Part shown: piece after piece, positions 11,601-23,635 of the stretch
Layout: each line of letters opens with the position of its first letter
Position numbering within the stretch: the stretch's first letter is position 1
Source: Maylandia zebra
Lineage: Eukaryota; Chordata; Actinopteri; Cichliformes; Cichlidae
DNA length: 64,000 nt
Direction: 5' to 3'
Assembly (NCBI RefSeq): GCF_041146795.1
Contig: NC_135174.1
Location: 18,098,878 to 18,162,877, forward strand
The notes under the pieces: model-generated
Database searches by the model: none
What the model was told of the DNA's origin: nothing
Seen by the model: only the letters and a program-made list of their open reading frames with translations
Position numbers and translations under genes: made by a program

Positions 11601-13650
11601 AGAAAAAAAAAATTACACAGAGACAAGTCAGAAGTGGAAACTGAACTAAAACCCATTCACAGATGAAGAGGGAATTCTGGCTCAGGGAAACAGCAGGAAT
11701 GGGGATGGTAAGAATTAGAATAAAGACAGGATTCACTGAGGACAGATGGACCAGGAAGAGAAAAATACCACCCCACACAGGATCTGCACGATTTATTTTG
11801 TCCGCTCTCTCCAAGCCACAGCGTTAACAACATTAATTTGCAATGTAACATCATTAAAAACTAGGACATTTGCATGAAAAGAATATGGACACCATATATG
11901 TAGCTGCCATTTTTTACCCCGGATAAGAAAACCAGCAACTTCACTTCCTCCATTGCTGGCAGTATACGGCCATCATTTTCAAAGTGAAGTATTCGGCAAA
12001 AGACTAGAGTGCTATCTGTGGTATGTTGCCACATGGAAATATAAAATACTGTCTGACAGATCCTTGACTGCCAATAAAGATCAAATTTTTTGTAATGATT
12101 ACATTACAAAGAAAGGTTCAGAGCATCTGAAAAATTTGAAAAACAAATTCTTGAAAGCAGAGATCACGTTAGTGCATGTGCTTTAAAACTCTTACTGTTT
12201 AGTAAAAATACATTCTCAAACTTATTCCAGTCCTTCCAAGTCTCTCTCTCTGTCTTCTGTCGTTACATCTCTGAGATGTGCAGAATATTTTAAATACAGA
12301 ACTGATTCTTGCGCCTGCGTCTTGAACTGAAGAATTTCTACTAACAGTTATAGCTCAAGGTTTTTGCTTTACGTTTTTTAAAATAATGATTACAAGGCAG
12401 TGTCAAACGAGTAAGCCATAAGAGTGTAAAGAAGATAAACGTTAGAGGGGAAAGCAGAGGGACAAAGGACGGAGAGGGCAGGAAAACAGGTTTTTCACAC
12501 CCTTCCATACCTCCGCTGCAGCCTGAAGAGGCTTGAGCTTCTGTGACACCCACAGGACGGAAACACAAAATACAACAAAAAACAGGCACAAACACAAGAA
12601 GAGAACAAAAATTGAGTCTTTGCTGCAAGTTATTCACTCAACACACTTCACCGCATTTTTGCAACCATGTGTCATCACTGAAAACACTGCGTTAGAAGCA
12701 CAGCAGAGGAAGAGACCATGCAGTGCTCAGCTGCTATGGAGCATGCCTTTACTGTACTGCTGTAAAAGGCAATATGAACAGTTTAGTTAAGTAATCAAAA
12801 CTTCATGTTTGCATGGCTGCTTTTGACTTCAACACTACTAATCCTAAAGAACACAAAATCCAGTGTGAAGAGGCCTTAGAAAAAAACAAAAAAAACAATA
12901 TGCTTAAACTTAATTTCTAGTTTTTATTACAAACCATACTTATTCATTATAAAAAGTTAAAAAAAAAAAGCATATTAAAAAAAAAGTATGCAGCATTCAT
13001 AAGAATATGATGCCCTGATGTGATGTGAACATACGTCCTTCATATACACCAAGACTAGAAAGGTGAGCAGCAAACAAGGGGAGAAAAGTTCAAACCAGTG
13101 ATGAATGTGTAGGAAGCCCAGAGCAGTGAGGCCATGGCACACCTATCACTTACCTTTCCAATCGCCTGTGACCACATTCTTCAGAGGCCACAGTATAGAA
13201 TGGAGCGAGTCTTAGAGAAACAAGCATGAAAAGGGCGGATGTAAGTTGGTGTGAAATAAGAAAAGGAGGAAAAGAGAAGGAAAATAAATTGCAGAATATT
13301 GGTGGTGGTATTTCAGCAGGAAAGGAGAAGCCAGGATGAGAGGGGAAAAAAAAAAAAAAAAAAAAAAAAGCAGAGGTGCATGAGTAAATATGGGCTCTTG
13401 CTGATAGGAAGCAGTTCAGCATGAATGACTGTTCGTTACCTGTTGGAAGCCCTGCTTTACACTTCTTGGCCGGGCAGGTATCAGTGGGCGACTTGGGCTC
13501 GGAGAATGAAGCAGTCCTTGTTGTAGCTGGAGTCTGGCAAAGAAAAGGGAAAGATTTACAGGACAGGCTGACAGAGGTTACCAAAGAGCATGCATAGCAT
13601 AGTTAGAAACAGTGGCTTCACCCCCAACGAGGTCATAAGTTCATACAGCT

Positions 13651-13702
<52 letters not shown>

Positions 13703-16700
13703 AGAGGCGCTAAACGAGCTTAAACTGTGTTTAAACACGTCACTCTCAATTGCATATAAAGTAAATAAATCCAATTTAGGTTACACCCTTTTGCTAGTCA
13801 TGACCCTGCATTATGGAGACAACTACAGTATAAATACATGTCATTTTGAGCAATAACCCTTTTCTTCTCCTTTCTCAAACACTGAAATGTACTTGTGTGA
13901 ACCACTTACTGTTTAACTTATAACAAAACCCCATCTAACATCTAATTTGTTTAAGAGAGTGGGCACTGACTGACACACCATCCGATATTGACCCAAGAAT
14001 TAGTGAATAATTATACCGCTGCACTGTTGCTAGCATTGAGGAGAAAGTTGGCTGTATGGGCGTCCATCGGGGGCTGGTTAGGGATTGGTCGGTGGCCCAG
14101 TGCCATCCCAACAATGGCAGTCATATGGGTTTCAGTTCCAAACACATGAATGGGGATCCCTGTGGTCTTCCCTGCATAGAAAAAAAAGAAGAAAAAAAGC
14201 TCCTTAATCTAGATCCAAGAACTCGACTTGGATGTATACTGGATGGATGTCATGTATTTCACGAGTTAGGCCCGAGTATTAGTCCAGTCTTACTCACCTA
14301 CTTCCCCCATCACCCTGAGTCCCTCTTGGTAGTTCGGACCGCCACGTCGAACAAAAATGGTGACCTCGTGTTCCTTCAGAGGGCCTTGGTAATCTTTAAT
14401 GGCCCTGACAATGCCCTGAGGAAGGACAAGCAGATCAGCTTTGTTATGCACAAAAAGTACAAGTATATCAACCAGGAAGAGTGAAATTTTATTGAGACCA
14501 TTTAATAATTCAAAGCATTAGTATGGCTTTCTACTCTGACCTGCCTTCAGATTTTAAAGTAATCTGAGAAAACATGTTAAGGCAGGTAGGGCTAACACTG
14601 CCTTAACATGTTTCTGAACATAAATTAGGAACCAGTCTAGTTTGTGTATTGCATGTATGAGCAGCTATGGGTATAAATGTTTTGATATTACACATAACAC
14701 AAATCTCTGCTAATTCAGGACTTGCTGAAAATACAGTGACATCATTCTTTCAAAGTTTAAGAAATTAAATATTGTGTATAAGCCATTTTTTCCTCTTTAA
14801 ACATTACAGTGATTCTTTATAACTGTGCAGAAGATTTTCAGATAAATATCATAAATATCAGTGCGTTTCACCTTGAATGTGGCTGCTACGTTGGTGAAGT
14901 TTGCAATGCTTCCTCCAATGATCAGCACTTTCCCTGTAGGATAAGGAAAGGTGTTACGAAATGCTCATGACTGAAATTCAACACCCGAGTAACATACATG
15001 AAGTCTATTGCTGGCAACTCCCCACATAGTGAACAGTGTGTCACACCGAAGCAGCACAATTAGCTCACACAGCAGAGGAAGGATCCACCAAGTATTTCTA
15101 CACTTCAAGGACACAGCAAACAAACGCAGACTTTATCTGACAGTTGTAGCCTCCTCCTCCCACCAGCTTTTCATCCCGTTCAGGAAAATAAGCTCTAATG
15201 TAATCAAGTCCAGGCTTCACCCACCTAGAGGATGTTTTTCACGTGTCATGAGAGACAAGATGGTTTTTGCGTAGTCGTAGGTCTGCTGTTCACTGGGTGC
15301 GCCTGAGTACTCGCCATAATTAGCCAGCTCGTCCACCCCACCCAGATCGCAGATGGTGTCGCTGAAGAAGAGAAATGATGCGATTCTATCAGCTGTAATT
15401 AACCTTAAAAAAAATATTAAGCTGGCAACAGAAAAGTCAAGCTGGGGTTTGTTAGAAAGCAAAACTTCAGTCTAACAAGCTTTGAAACTTCAAGCCATAA
15501 AGGCAAAGAAGTGGTATAGAGTTCAAATGTATGCTGTATGTGATGGACTACCTGTAGACAACAGAAGCACCTCCTCCGGCCACCATGGTCCAGATCCTGC
15601 CTCGGGGATTCAGCAGGGTCAGCTTCAGACTTGCACCACTCTTTGCATCCAGATCAGCTATGTAGGCCTCCTACAAGTAACAAGACAGAGTGGTGAATAC
15701 CAAACTGTGGTCAGTAAGTGCACAAGGATGGAGAAATGGACTGACCAATCATTGTACATATGAGTAGATCTAAGTTAAAGTCACATTTTAAATCAAATCA
15801 GTGAAAATTAAAGGATCCAGAGAACTATAAACAAACAGCCTGTCCAACTACAGCTCTTCAAATCTCACCTCAGGGTACGCCTCTCTGCCAAAGGGTGGAG
15901 GAAACTCAAGGTCCCCCCATTTAGCCTTGCAGATATAATCCGCTGTGCCATCAATCTTGGCTGCCATGTCAAGGACATATACTCCGTCTTGATTGACGAC
16001 TGTGAAAAGGCAGAAATTTTGAGTTAATTTGTATGTTTTCCACCAATGAATTACTAACATAGCATGGTAGCAATCTAGATTTTTTTTTTTTTTTTTTTTT
16101 TAAATCAGCATTTTTGTTTCTGCAATACATAATGAGCAGAGTGTAATATTTCAGAATAAAAGAGCTTTACCAAGAGGGTTGATTTCAAGGTAGGTAAAGT
16201 AGAGGTCCTCATACAAGTTGAAGAGGCCGACTATAAAACTGGCCAAAACACTGTGAGAAGGGAAACAAAATTAGACTTAATCAGCACATAAGAGAACTTT
16301 TGTGAAGCTTTGTGTCTCACTAGGCAAGAACAAAATGGTAGAGTATTGCTAAGCAGCCACGCTGAATACTTAGAGAGTATCTTTTATGTTTCTTTCTAGT
16401 TTGTATTGTTTAAAAGAGATAAGAGTATTTACTTAGCACACTGCTAAGTTTACATAAAAGAAGCTAAACATTAGTCAAGGTCAAAACAGCAAAGGATAAA
16501 AGATTTTCTGAATACAGAGAGCCTCTTTGGTTAAGAAAGAAAATAAAAAGCAACAAGAAGGTGCGAAAACTAAATATACTGCGATTTTACAGTTATTCCT
16601 GTATTATTTTCTATATTTCATTCAATATCTGGCTAATCACATCTCTGCTCAAATGTCTCTGTGTTTTAACAGAGAGCCTGATCACTAACTACTACTGTGA

Positions 16701-19700
16701 ACTACTAAGTGATCCAATTAGGTTCAAAGCACAAAATGACTCAGATTCAAATGTCACCATTTGTTTTATACTTAAAAAGAATATTTAAATAATGAAATTT
16801 ATATGTCTTTAAATAATAAAGACAATTTTAGAAAAAGGTTTCCGTACTCCTTCTTGTCGTCGGGAACTTGTGTAAGCAGTTGCTCTTTGACTAGGTCCTC
16901 AGTGAGCTTGCCATCCACTGGAACCATCAGCTTCTGGGCCTTGGCATCCACGTCACCCACCTCCACTCCTCCCTCGTGGTGGAAAAGCACGTGGTCGCCC
17001 TCACGTGTGGCATAGATGCATACATAAAACTCTTCCTCCTGAGTGAGTAAACAGGGAGTTCAGCCAAATGCAAGGACACGCAAATATGTCTTTACTGATT
17101 TTGTTTGGAAATGCTGCGCAATATTTACATAAGGCCAACAAGTGGTTTCAACATTCAGTTCTCTGCGAGAAATTATTAAGAAAAATCAACAAACTAATCA
17201 AATGCACACTGACCTACAGACAGAACACACATAACTTGGAGCTTGTTCTCACTTATAAGGTCCTAGATCGACTGGGTCAACCAGGAAGCACTGATCCTGG
17301 TTAAGTCATTCTACTCCTTTTCATTTTTCTGAGAGGATTTGATGAGAATGGCTGAGGCAACGGAGATCCCAGTCTGAGGAACTGATTCTTGTAGTTTGGT
17401 TTATTATTTATTACCACAACAACAACAACAACTTGACTTTCCACTGCAATTAAGTTTTATCAGACTTGGGGCTTATCAATTATTACTATATATTTAAAGA
17501 AGCACAGCACACCAAGGAAAAAAAATAAATAAATAAAAAAAAAATCAAGAAATACTCTCTAAAGTAGGTATGAAGGGTTTTCCTACAGACCAATTTTTTT
17601 TTAAACGCCACAAGGTAATTTAATTAATCATCTGGGGGGAGGATAATCCGGGTCAGACATGACCCCAGCTGATGACCTGCCAACATCGTCAGCAGATTTG
17701 TATAAGAATTTGATTCCCATTTTCCTCTTTCAGTCTGACAGGATGCAGCAGTGTGCGTCATTTAAAATAAAGGAAGCTATTTTTTACAAATTCTTCTCAC
17801 ATCAGAGGTCCTGTGATGCAATACTTTCATTCTGCTCAGAATTCTTTGAGGGCAGCTGCAGGAAATATCACATTGGCTCTTAATACAAAGGTGCAAAGTA
17901 CACGTGTGAATTATACCCTATGATAGAAGTTTAAGGCTACCTCTACGAAAGTGTAAAGGGACACTAAAAGTTACCATTACACAATACTTTAAACTAAAAA
18001 TAACCGTAACTTTTGAGCTTAACTATATATTGCTGTGACAACCTGGTTTGAACAGGGAAATTCAGAATGATACCAAATCTTAATTAAAATAAAACATTTA
18101 TGTAAATACAGGATCTGTCCTGCTGACAAGACACAAGACATGACAAGAAGGGATTAGCTGTGAAGTTGAGACCACAGAAACCGTAGACCATTCAGCAAAT
18201 TCAAGTTACAACAGAAGAAATAACCACTGATGACACAAATTGAACTGCTCCACAAAACTTCTCCAAACTGAGGAGCTTAGAGAGTGTTAGACTGAAAGAC
18301 AAGATACTGGCATACATTACCTGTGTGTGTGGGACAAATGGCTCAATGAGGAAGTTCTTCAGCACACCCTTTGCCTTTCCCACCTATTCAAGAAAAACAC
18401 CTGGTCACAAACACTACACTGAGAGGAAAACTACATGTATTATATATTAAAGTGAAAGTAAAACTTTAAGAATAACATAAAAAAAATGTAAATTGACCTG
18501 TCATTTACTAGGTCTTGTCATCGTTACAAACTACCTTCAAAGTTCTAGTTCATCCATTTCACATCCAAATAGCTTATTACGAGTAGAGAAGGGCAAATAA
18601 TATCAAATAAAAACAGGCAGCAGCAGGGCAACTGAGGCAAAATCCTCCATGTGCTTCTCATATCAAAATGAGGATCCTTTGTGGTGTTTCAGAGACCAAA
18701 TATAGTATTAATACTACAGTTTCTGTGAGGATTACTTTTTTAAATGTTGATTTATTTAAAGACTTGCCAGCTCTGGCTGTTCAAGACAGATAAATAACCA
18801 GTTAATCTAGGTTCAGAGTAACTTTACTGTGTGAGGACAATGCAGCAAGTGTATTTAGACACACAGAGCAGGGAAAGAAGAAAAAAAAAAAAAAAAAAAG
18901 ACACTTGATCATCTCACAAAAATGTTGAACTAACTTGCTCAACAACAGCCCTGTATTAGCAAAGCAAAGTCATCCTCACATATGGTTCTGGTTGATGACG
19001 TTTTAAACATGAACAGCACGTCAGTCATGTTCTACTTAGCAACAGTCACTGCATTCGAATCAAATACCTCCTCAGAAAATGATGCAATGTGTTTCTCGTG
19101 GTTCCAACTACTGCAGCACGTGGATTTGCTTTATTGCCACAAAGACAGTCATGGCTGGGTTTTATGCTCACTAAGAGAGAGTACAGTTAACTCACAGTTG
19201 TCTCCTTCATTAGGTGGTCTTTGAGCCACTCCCGGACGCCCTGCAGGTCCTTGTTGATGCCCACTAGGCCGAGCTTCCCGCGCCGCTTTATCAGTTGATC
19301 TGGCTTCACCACCAGCCTCTTTTGGGATGAGCAAAGAAACAGGACACACGTGTTGTTTTTTTTTTGGTATGATAGTGTGGTATGACTATGGTAGAAACAA
19401 TAAAGATGGGTAGGGTTTCCCAGCCCTGCTGTGAGAGAGCCAATCAACTGCCGAAACCGGAAGCGCATGAGCCAGACATGTTGTTGCACTGACACATGGG
19501 CACAGCAAAGGTTCAGACACATTTCAGATGTGTCCAGTCAGTCACCACTGATACTATAAAAGATTGATGTGACATAACCCACTGGTTGGAGTGAAAGTCC
19601 TGTTTTGAAACACTGAGAACGAGGGTTAGGACTTTAAATCTTTTGTAATCTGTGATAGCAAAATGTCTAAAACCTGCATTGTTTTTAATGTGTCCCTGGT

Positions 19701-20028
19701 GACCATTAAAGGCAGTGCAAAATGGCTTCACCTTTCAGACCTGAAAGCTGTGTGCATCTTTTATACAGTCTATGCAAATCACTCTGATTGTTATAATACA
19801 GCACATGTAGGTAAATTAACTTTTGAAGGTTGTAATCAGGCTTCATGAGCTGGACAAAAACAGTCTTACCTCTGTCAGCAGCCATGAATGGTCCTGTGTG
19901 AGGCGGGCCCAGTCAGTCTCAGCTGTTACACTAGCATAATGGAAACGGTTCTGCACGGCCGCCGAGGTGCAGATGTTCTTATACAACAGCTCTTTCCCTG
20001 TCTGCTCTGAGATGGCCTTCGCCGACAT
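5610..20028 (-). CDS. acly: ATP-citrate synthase (ATP-citrate lyase), complete, 28 coding exons
   Basis: Cytosolic homotetramer that turns citrate, CoA and ATP into acetyl-CoA and oxaloacetate for lipid synthesis and histone acetylation. Exons, 5' to 3': 20028-19870, 19318-19196, 18383-18321, 17038-16848, 16250-16171, 15999-15869, 15670-15552, 15361-15225, 14933-14872, 14415-14298, 14171-14017, 13533-13440, 12540-12511 (cassette), 11579-11438, 10601-10433, 10350-10246, 9612-9416, 9276-9195, 9104-8994, 8899-8772, 8682-8589, 8495-8341, 8250-8100, 7921-7778, 7621-7508, 6749-6667, 5862-5786, 5704-5610. All junctions are AG/GT and phases join; the sum is 3309 nt, 1102 residues plus stop (human 1101). 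Visible are [17 protein letters not shown], the ATP-grasp/CoA-binding half, the RTASFSE phosphosite with serine at residue 455, the phosphohistidine loop FGHAGA (His761), the citrate-synthase-like C-terminal domain with GIGHRVKS, and the end [10 protein letters not shown]. Residue 284 reads Asp across the junction 16848/16250 where mammals have Glu. Introns hold only simple repeats and unplaced sequence. Confidence 0.97.
6346..6465. repeat. Purine-rich tract with a 24-base G run (6413-6436)
   Basis: About 120 bases almost purely purine on the plus strand in the second-last acly intron, with an uninterrupted G run at its centre. Such tracts can form triplex or G-quadruplex structure and are assembly-error-prone. 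Confidence 0.9.
9930..10027. repeat. Second purine-rich tract in an acly intron
   Basis: GGGA/GAAAG-rich, nearly all purine on the plus strand, between the exons at 9416-9612 and 10246-10350. It resembles the degenerate purine segment of common fish interspersed repeats. The remaining intron sequence is unremarkable. Confidence 0.7.
12511..12540 (-). other. acly: acly 30-nt cassette exon (10 residues)
   Basis: Read on the minus strand, ...GTGTCACAG|AAGCTC...GCGGAG|GTATGG, phase 1 on both sides. Inclusion adds [10 protein letters not shown] after residue 477. Skipping joins ACA-G to CT-AAA and keeps frame (..TAKATTLF). The exon sits just after the RTASFSE phosphosite. Human ACLY isoform 2 lacks residues 476-485, a 10-residue segment at the same place, which supports this being a real, alternatively spliced exon despite low primary sequence similarity. 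Confidence 0.75.
13154..13165 (-). other. Possible acly 12-nt microexon
   Basis: GTGGTCACAG|GCGATTGGAAAG|GTAAGTGAT on the minus strand: a near-perfect donor and an acceptable acceptor bounding 12 nt that fit the phase-1 junction and would insert GDWK between residue 477 and the cassette. A cryptic donor is an equally simple explanation. Confidence 0.25.
13653..13700. repeat. (CA)24 microsatellite
   Basis: Uninterrupted CA dinucleotides in the acly intron upstream of the RTASFSE exon. Confidence 0.98.
17039..18320. other. Largest 5'-half acly intron, no exon seen
   Basis: AT-rich, with an AAC-repeat patch near 17418-17432 and A-rich stretches near 17518-17546. Exon phases on both sides match directly (Q|E), so no exon is missing. 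Confidence 0.7.
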
Positions 20029-21569
20029 GGCAGCGCTGGATAGAGCAGGACCTTTGGGAAAGGACGAAAACTGATAACTGGGAATAGAGTCCAAACTTAA
20101 GTTAAAAATTAAAACAATGCACAGGTGCATTTTGATGGATACCAAAAGTGTTTAGGTAAAACTTGCAAAAGGACATTTAGCCAAATATTGGTAGGGGTGT
20201 ATGTCAATAAAGAAACAATTCCACTGTGGAGAAGGAGCAGTTCAAATAAACCATTAAAAGCCCATGACACCATGACCTTCATGCCCATGATAAGTGTCAA
20301 ATTCTGTATGCACACATCTAAAAAGACTTATTTTGCAGATTAAGTGCAGTTAAACACAAAAGTAGAGAACCAAGTTATTAGAAAATCAAAAATGTATATA
20401 AACCAAATACTAAACAAGCTCTCAGTCAAACTCGTTTCTCAATCTTACAGTAAACACGTGACGGATTATCACAACAGCCTGCACTGATGACCTTGTCATT
20501 CCTGTTTTAACATCCCAGGAAGTTGTTGGGCGTGCTCAACCAACTTTGCCTCACCACAAATATACACAATCATGAATATTTAGGTGACTGTTTTTTGGGT
20601 TCATAGCCTAAAGTTCAGTATAATAAGATGCAGCACACTATGGTGTATAAAAAAGAAATGCATTAAAACACCAACCAAGCAAAGTTGTAATGAGCAGTAA
20701 TGAGCCTTGATTACGTGGATCTTATCGCCTCTACCTCCGGGTCACTGATAACATTTTATGGTGGTTTATATTTGAGCTTCTGGTAACCTAAGGAGGGGCA
20801 GCGCTTAGAGAAATCAAGAAATCTAACAGCTTCATCACAGCAGGCTATCCTTCCACTTTTAGAGACGGATGTCCAGAATTTAGCCAGATTAATCCACCGG
20901 TCCAGTGTATTATATGAAGCTACCTTGCCGTGCAATTAGTTGTGCTGTCCAGGCTTGTGGGATGAAGAAGCTGGACCTGATGGCAGCTGTTAGAGTGGCA
21001 ACCAAGGGGGTTGGGTGCTGCTTCAGACACAGCTGCTGTCAGACGAACTCAGGGGTTAGCATCACTTATCCTATGAATGAAGCTCCTGTTGCAGCCACCA
21101 CACCCACTCCTGAACCAGCCAGCCAGGCAAGCCTGACAACAACTTTAGCTAGCTCACTCTGGGTAAATAGAGAAAGAACTTCCGGGAGAGAAGAAATAAA
21201 TGCAGTACGAAAACCTTCACGATAAGGAATAAAACAGGAGGATGCTCCCTCTCTGCGGATGATGCAAGGATAAGCTAGCTTGCTTTTATCACTGAAAAAG
21301 TAAAGCACATCACTTCAGATATGCTGTTTTCAAGCAAAACAATTGGGCAAAATTTCAATAAAGACCATACTTGTTCTTGCTCTGCCGAGCTAGCACTTTG
21401 CGGCAGTTTTGGCAGACAGCCCTCACATCATCTCACATCCGCTACCCTGAAGACTAACACTACGGCTAACTGCTGTAGCCTCGCATTGGTGCGGACACTT
21501 GCCAGTTAAAGGCTACAAAGAAGAGCTGGCTAACGCTGGAGTAGAAAGTAGCTGAGTGAAAGCTGTTAC
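20029..21569 (-). other. acly 5' UTR remnant and first intron
   Basis: The ATG exon extends 23 nt upstream to an acceptor (CCCAAAG|GTCCTG, exon start 20051). The rest is intron 1. Between 20905 and 21480 the sequence is less AT-rich and has open frames on both strands (106 codons plus, 80 codons minus) with no recognised family. An alternative promoter or exon here is possible but unsupported. Confidence 0.5.
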
Positions 21570-21660
21570 CTTGTCAGTGACAATCACACCTTCTTGAAGG
21601 ATCGTGTCCAGGCCAAAAAATGACACAGCTAAACAGCCAGCTCTTATTATACCGGAGTCA
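21570..21660 (-). promoter_or_regulatory. Probable acly non-coding exon 1 and core promoter
   Basis: A donor (GACAAG|GTAACA, exon end 21570) is preceded by a TATA-like TATAATA at 21651-21645, which would put the start near 21615-21620 and give an exon 1 of about 50 nt. ACLY genes usually have a non-coding first exon. Inferred from motifs only. Confidence 0.45.
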
Positions 21661-21742
21661 ACTGCTGCCAGTCCCTGCCACCTCACTCCGCTCCTGTCGA
21701 ACCATAATCTGGCGACCGATTACACGTCTCTACGAGTGCCTG

Positions 21743-21774
21743 ATTGGCTTAAAACAGGTCACGTGGTGACGTCA
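21743..21774. promoter_or_regulatory. Composite CCAAT / E-box / CRE upstream of acly
   Basis: ATTGG (inverted CCAAT, 21743-21747), CACGTG (21760-21765) and TGACGTCA (21767-21774) lie within 32 bases, roughly 150 bp upstream of the likely acly start. CACGTG is the core for USF/ChREBP/SREBP-type bHLH factors and TGACGTCA the palindromic CREB/ATF site. This suits a lipogenic gene under nutrient and hormone control. Binding is inferred. Confidence 0.65.
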
Positions 21775-21780
21775 GTCACG

Positions 21781-22414
21781 ACCAAGGCATTGTTAAAAAA
21801 AATTTTTTTTTAAAAATTGGCCAACCTAGAAAATGTTATTGACGCCCCCTCCCCGCTTCTCTTTAAACAACTCTTATTTTAGGTCCTGCACTACAAATAG
21901 TTATAGTAAAAAAAATCAGAATTTGCCAATATTTATAAATATTGATTTTAAAAATTACTTCCTTTGGAGTTACCAGGGAAGTCTGAAATCAATAACAAAG
22001 GTGAAAAGCACGTTGGTTAAAGTTTACAAAGAAAAACCCAAAAGGGGGTTTTATTCGAGTCATTCTATAGCTGGTTATTTGATTTAAAATGTGCGGAGGA
22101 GCTTTCAACAAGCTTGAATGTCTCCAATTTTTATAGATCGTTATAAAAAGAAGTCCCTGTGAAACTTATAAAAGAAAGAGGAACTTTCTTAACACCACTC
22201 CTTTTTTCAGAGCTTCACTTCAGCACTCAGTGAAACCAGAGTTGTAAACAAAGTCATTTTCGCAGTGAATCATTATTCATATGCAGTGTGATATGAATCT
22301 GTAAGTGATCAAAGTGATTACATATACCTGCTGGACAAGATGATATCCTGTCTTTTAAAAGTAATCATCAGGAACAAAGTCAAAGACAAAACTCATTACA
22401 GTAAAAGACAAGCC
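21781..22414. other. Short acly-dnajc7 intergenic region
   Basis: AT-rich, with T and A runs near 21788-21813. No coding or RNA signal seen. Only about 0.8 kb separates the acly start region from the dnajc7 3' end. Confidence 0.6.
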
Positions 22415-22420
22415 TTTATT
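22415..22420 (-). terminator. Candidate dnajc7 polyadenylation signal AATAAA
   Basis: TTTATT on the plus strand is AATAAA on the minus strand, about 1.2 kb past the dnajc7 stop. The interval 22421-23635 would be its 3' UTR, with no coding signal. Confidence 0.5.
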
Positions 22421-23635
22421 TTACCAGTTAAAAAAGAAAAGTCCAAAAAAAAGGAAGAAAAAAAAAAAAAAGGTCTTGTTAATACCGTAGCAAGTTTTTA
22501 AACGTAATGTACACATCAGTGACAGAACAGTTAACAGTGGAAGCTATCAGTGCCCCTTTAAACAGGTGGAACAAGTAGGGGAAGGGTTGTACTGATGAAT
22601 GGATGAATGACAGCAAAGTGTGACTGATGACACGGGTCCAAGATGAAAAGATTTTCCTCCAGATTATCATAAAACCAAAAAATTGCTATACAAGTGTAAC
22701 ATCTGCCTTTTTTTTTGAACTAGTATGTGGATTTATTTAGGACGCTTCACTGATTCTAGTAAGGCACCACTTGAATTTGAATGGGGCAGTGCAACATGTG
22801 GATGACGTTTGTGAAGTTGCTTTGAAAAGAACAAAACAAAAACAAAGTGTGGATGTATTCCTATGTGGGTCCGTTTCAGACAGGTGAAAAATGAGTGAAA
22901 AGGATGGGGTCAAAAACATTTACAAACAAAGGAAGACGAACATCACTGGGATTTTGCTGCATACACTTTAGGATATACAGTACAATAAATATAAATAGAC
23001 TCAGGGAAGACTGAAGGACAATGTGTGGACACATAATGTTTTACATTCGAGTCAAATATACAATGAAGAATGGAGAGGAAATAAAAACCCTGCAACTGGA
23101 TTCTGTATTTGGCAAGAGAGCCGGTAAAATCTGGACGCACACTCATAAGAGAACAGCGTTGTCATTAACAGGCTGTCCTGAGGTCAGATTTGTCACTGAA
23201 CTTCCACAGAACATCAGCTCTTCCACTAGAGACGTGCAGTCCAAAGAGAACTTTAAACACGTATGCATCGTTACGCTTCTCAAAATAATCAAGACATGAT
23301 GGCCAGTATGTCCTCACTGTTCATCCCCTTCATAGAGACTGAGGCAGTTTAACAACATGAAATTTCATAGAACATAAATGTCAATTTTGGCAATAGAGAC
23401 AAGCTCTGCCCAGCTGATGCAAACTGCATCTAAAAGACTTTTTAAAGACTTCATCAATGTTTGAATCCTTCTCAAAGGCTGAGCATCAATGCAAGGGAGT
23501 TAATTTAGGAATGTATGCGGTATTTCAAAAGAAGATTTTTTTTTAAGTGAGATTTTAACAGGACACTCATAAGTATGAGCATCATGAGGTGACTGTGGGT
23601 CCGACTTGACTTTGTCCAGTGTATGCTCCACTGCT

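Noticed and set aside
20905..21308. Overlapping 106-codon plus and 80-codon minus frames in acly intron 1
   Set aside because: The minus frame has a hydrophobic stretch but no recognisable family, splice context or conserved motif. Reported only as intron content.
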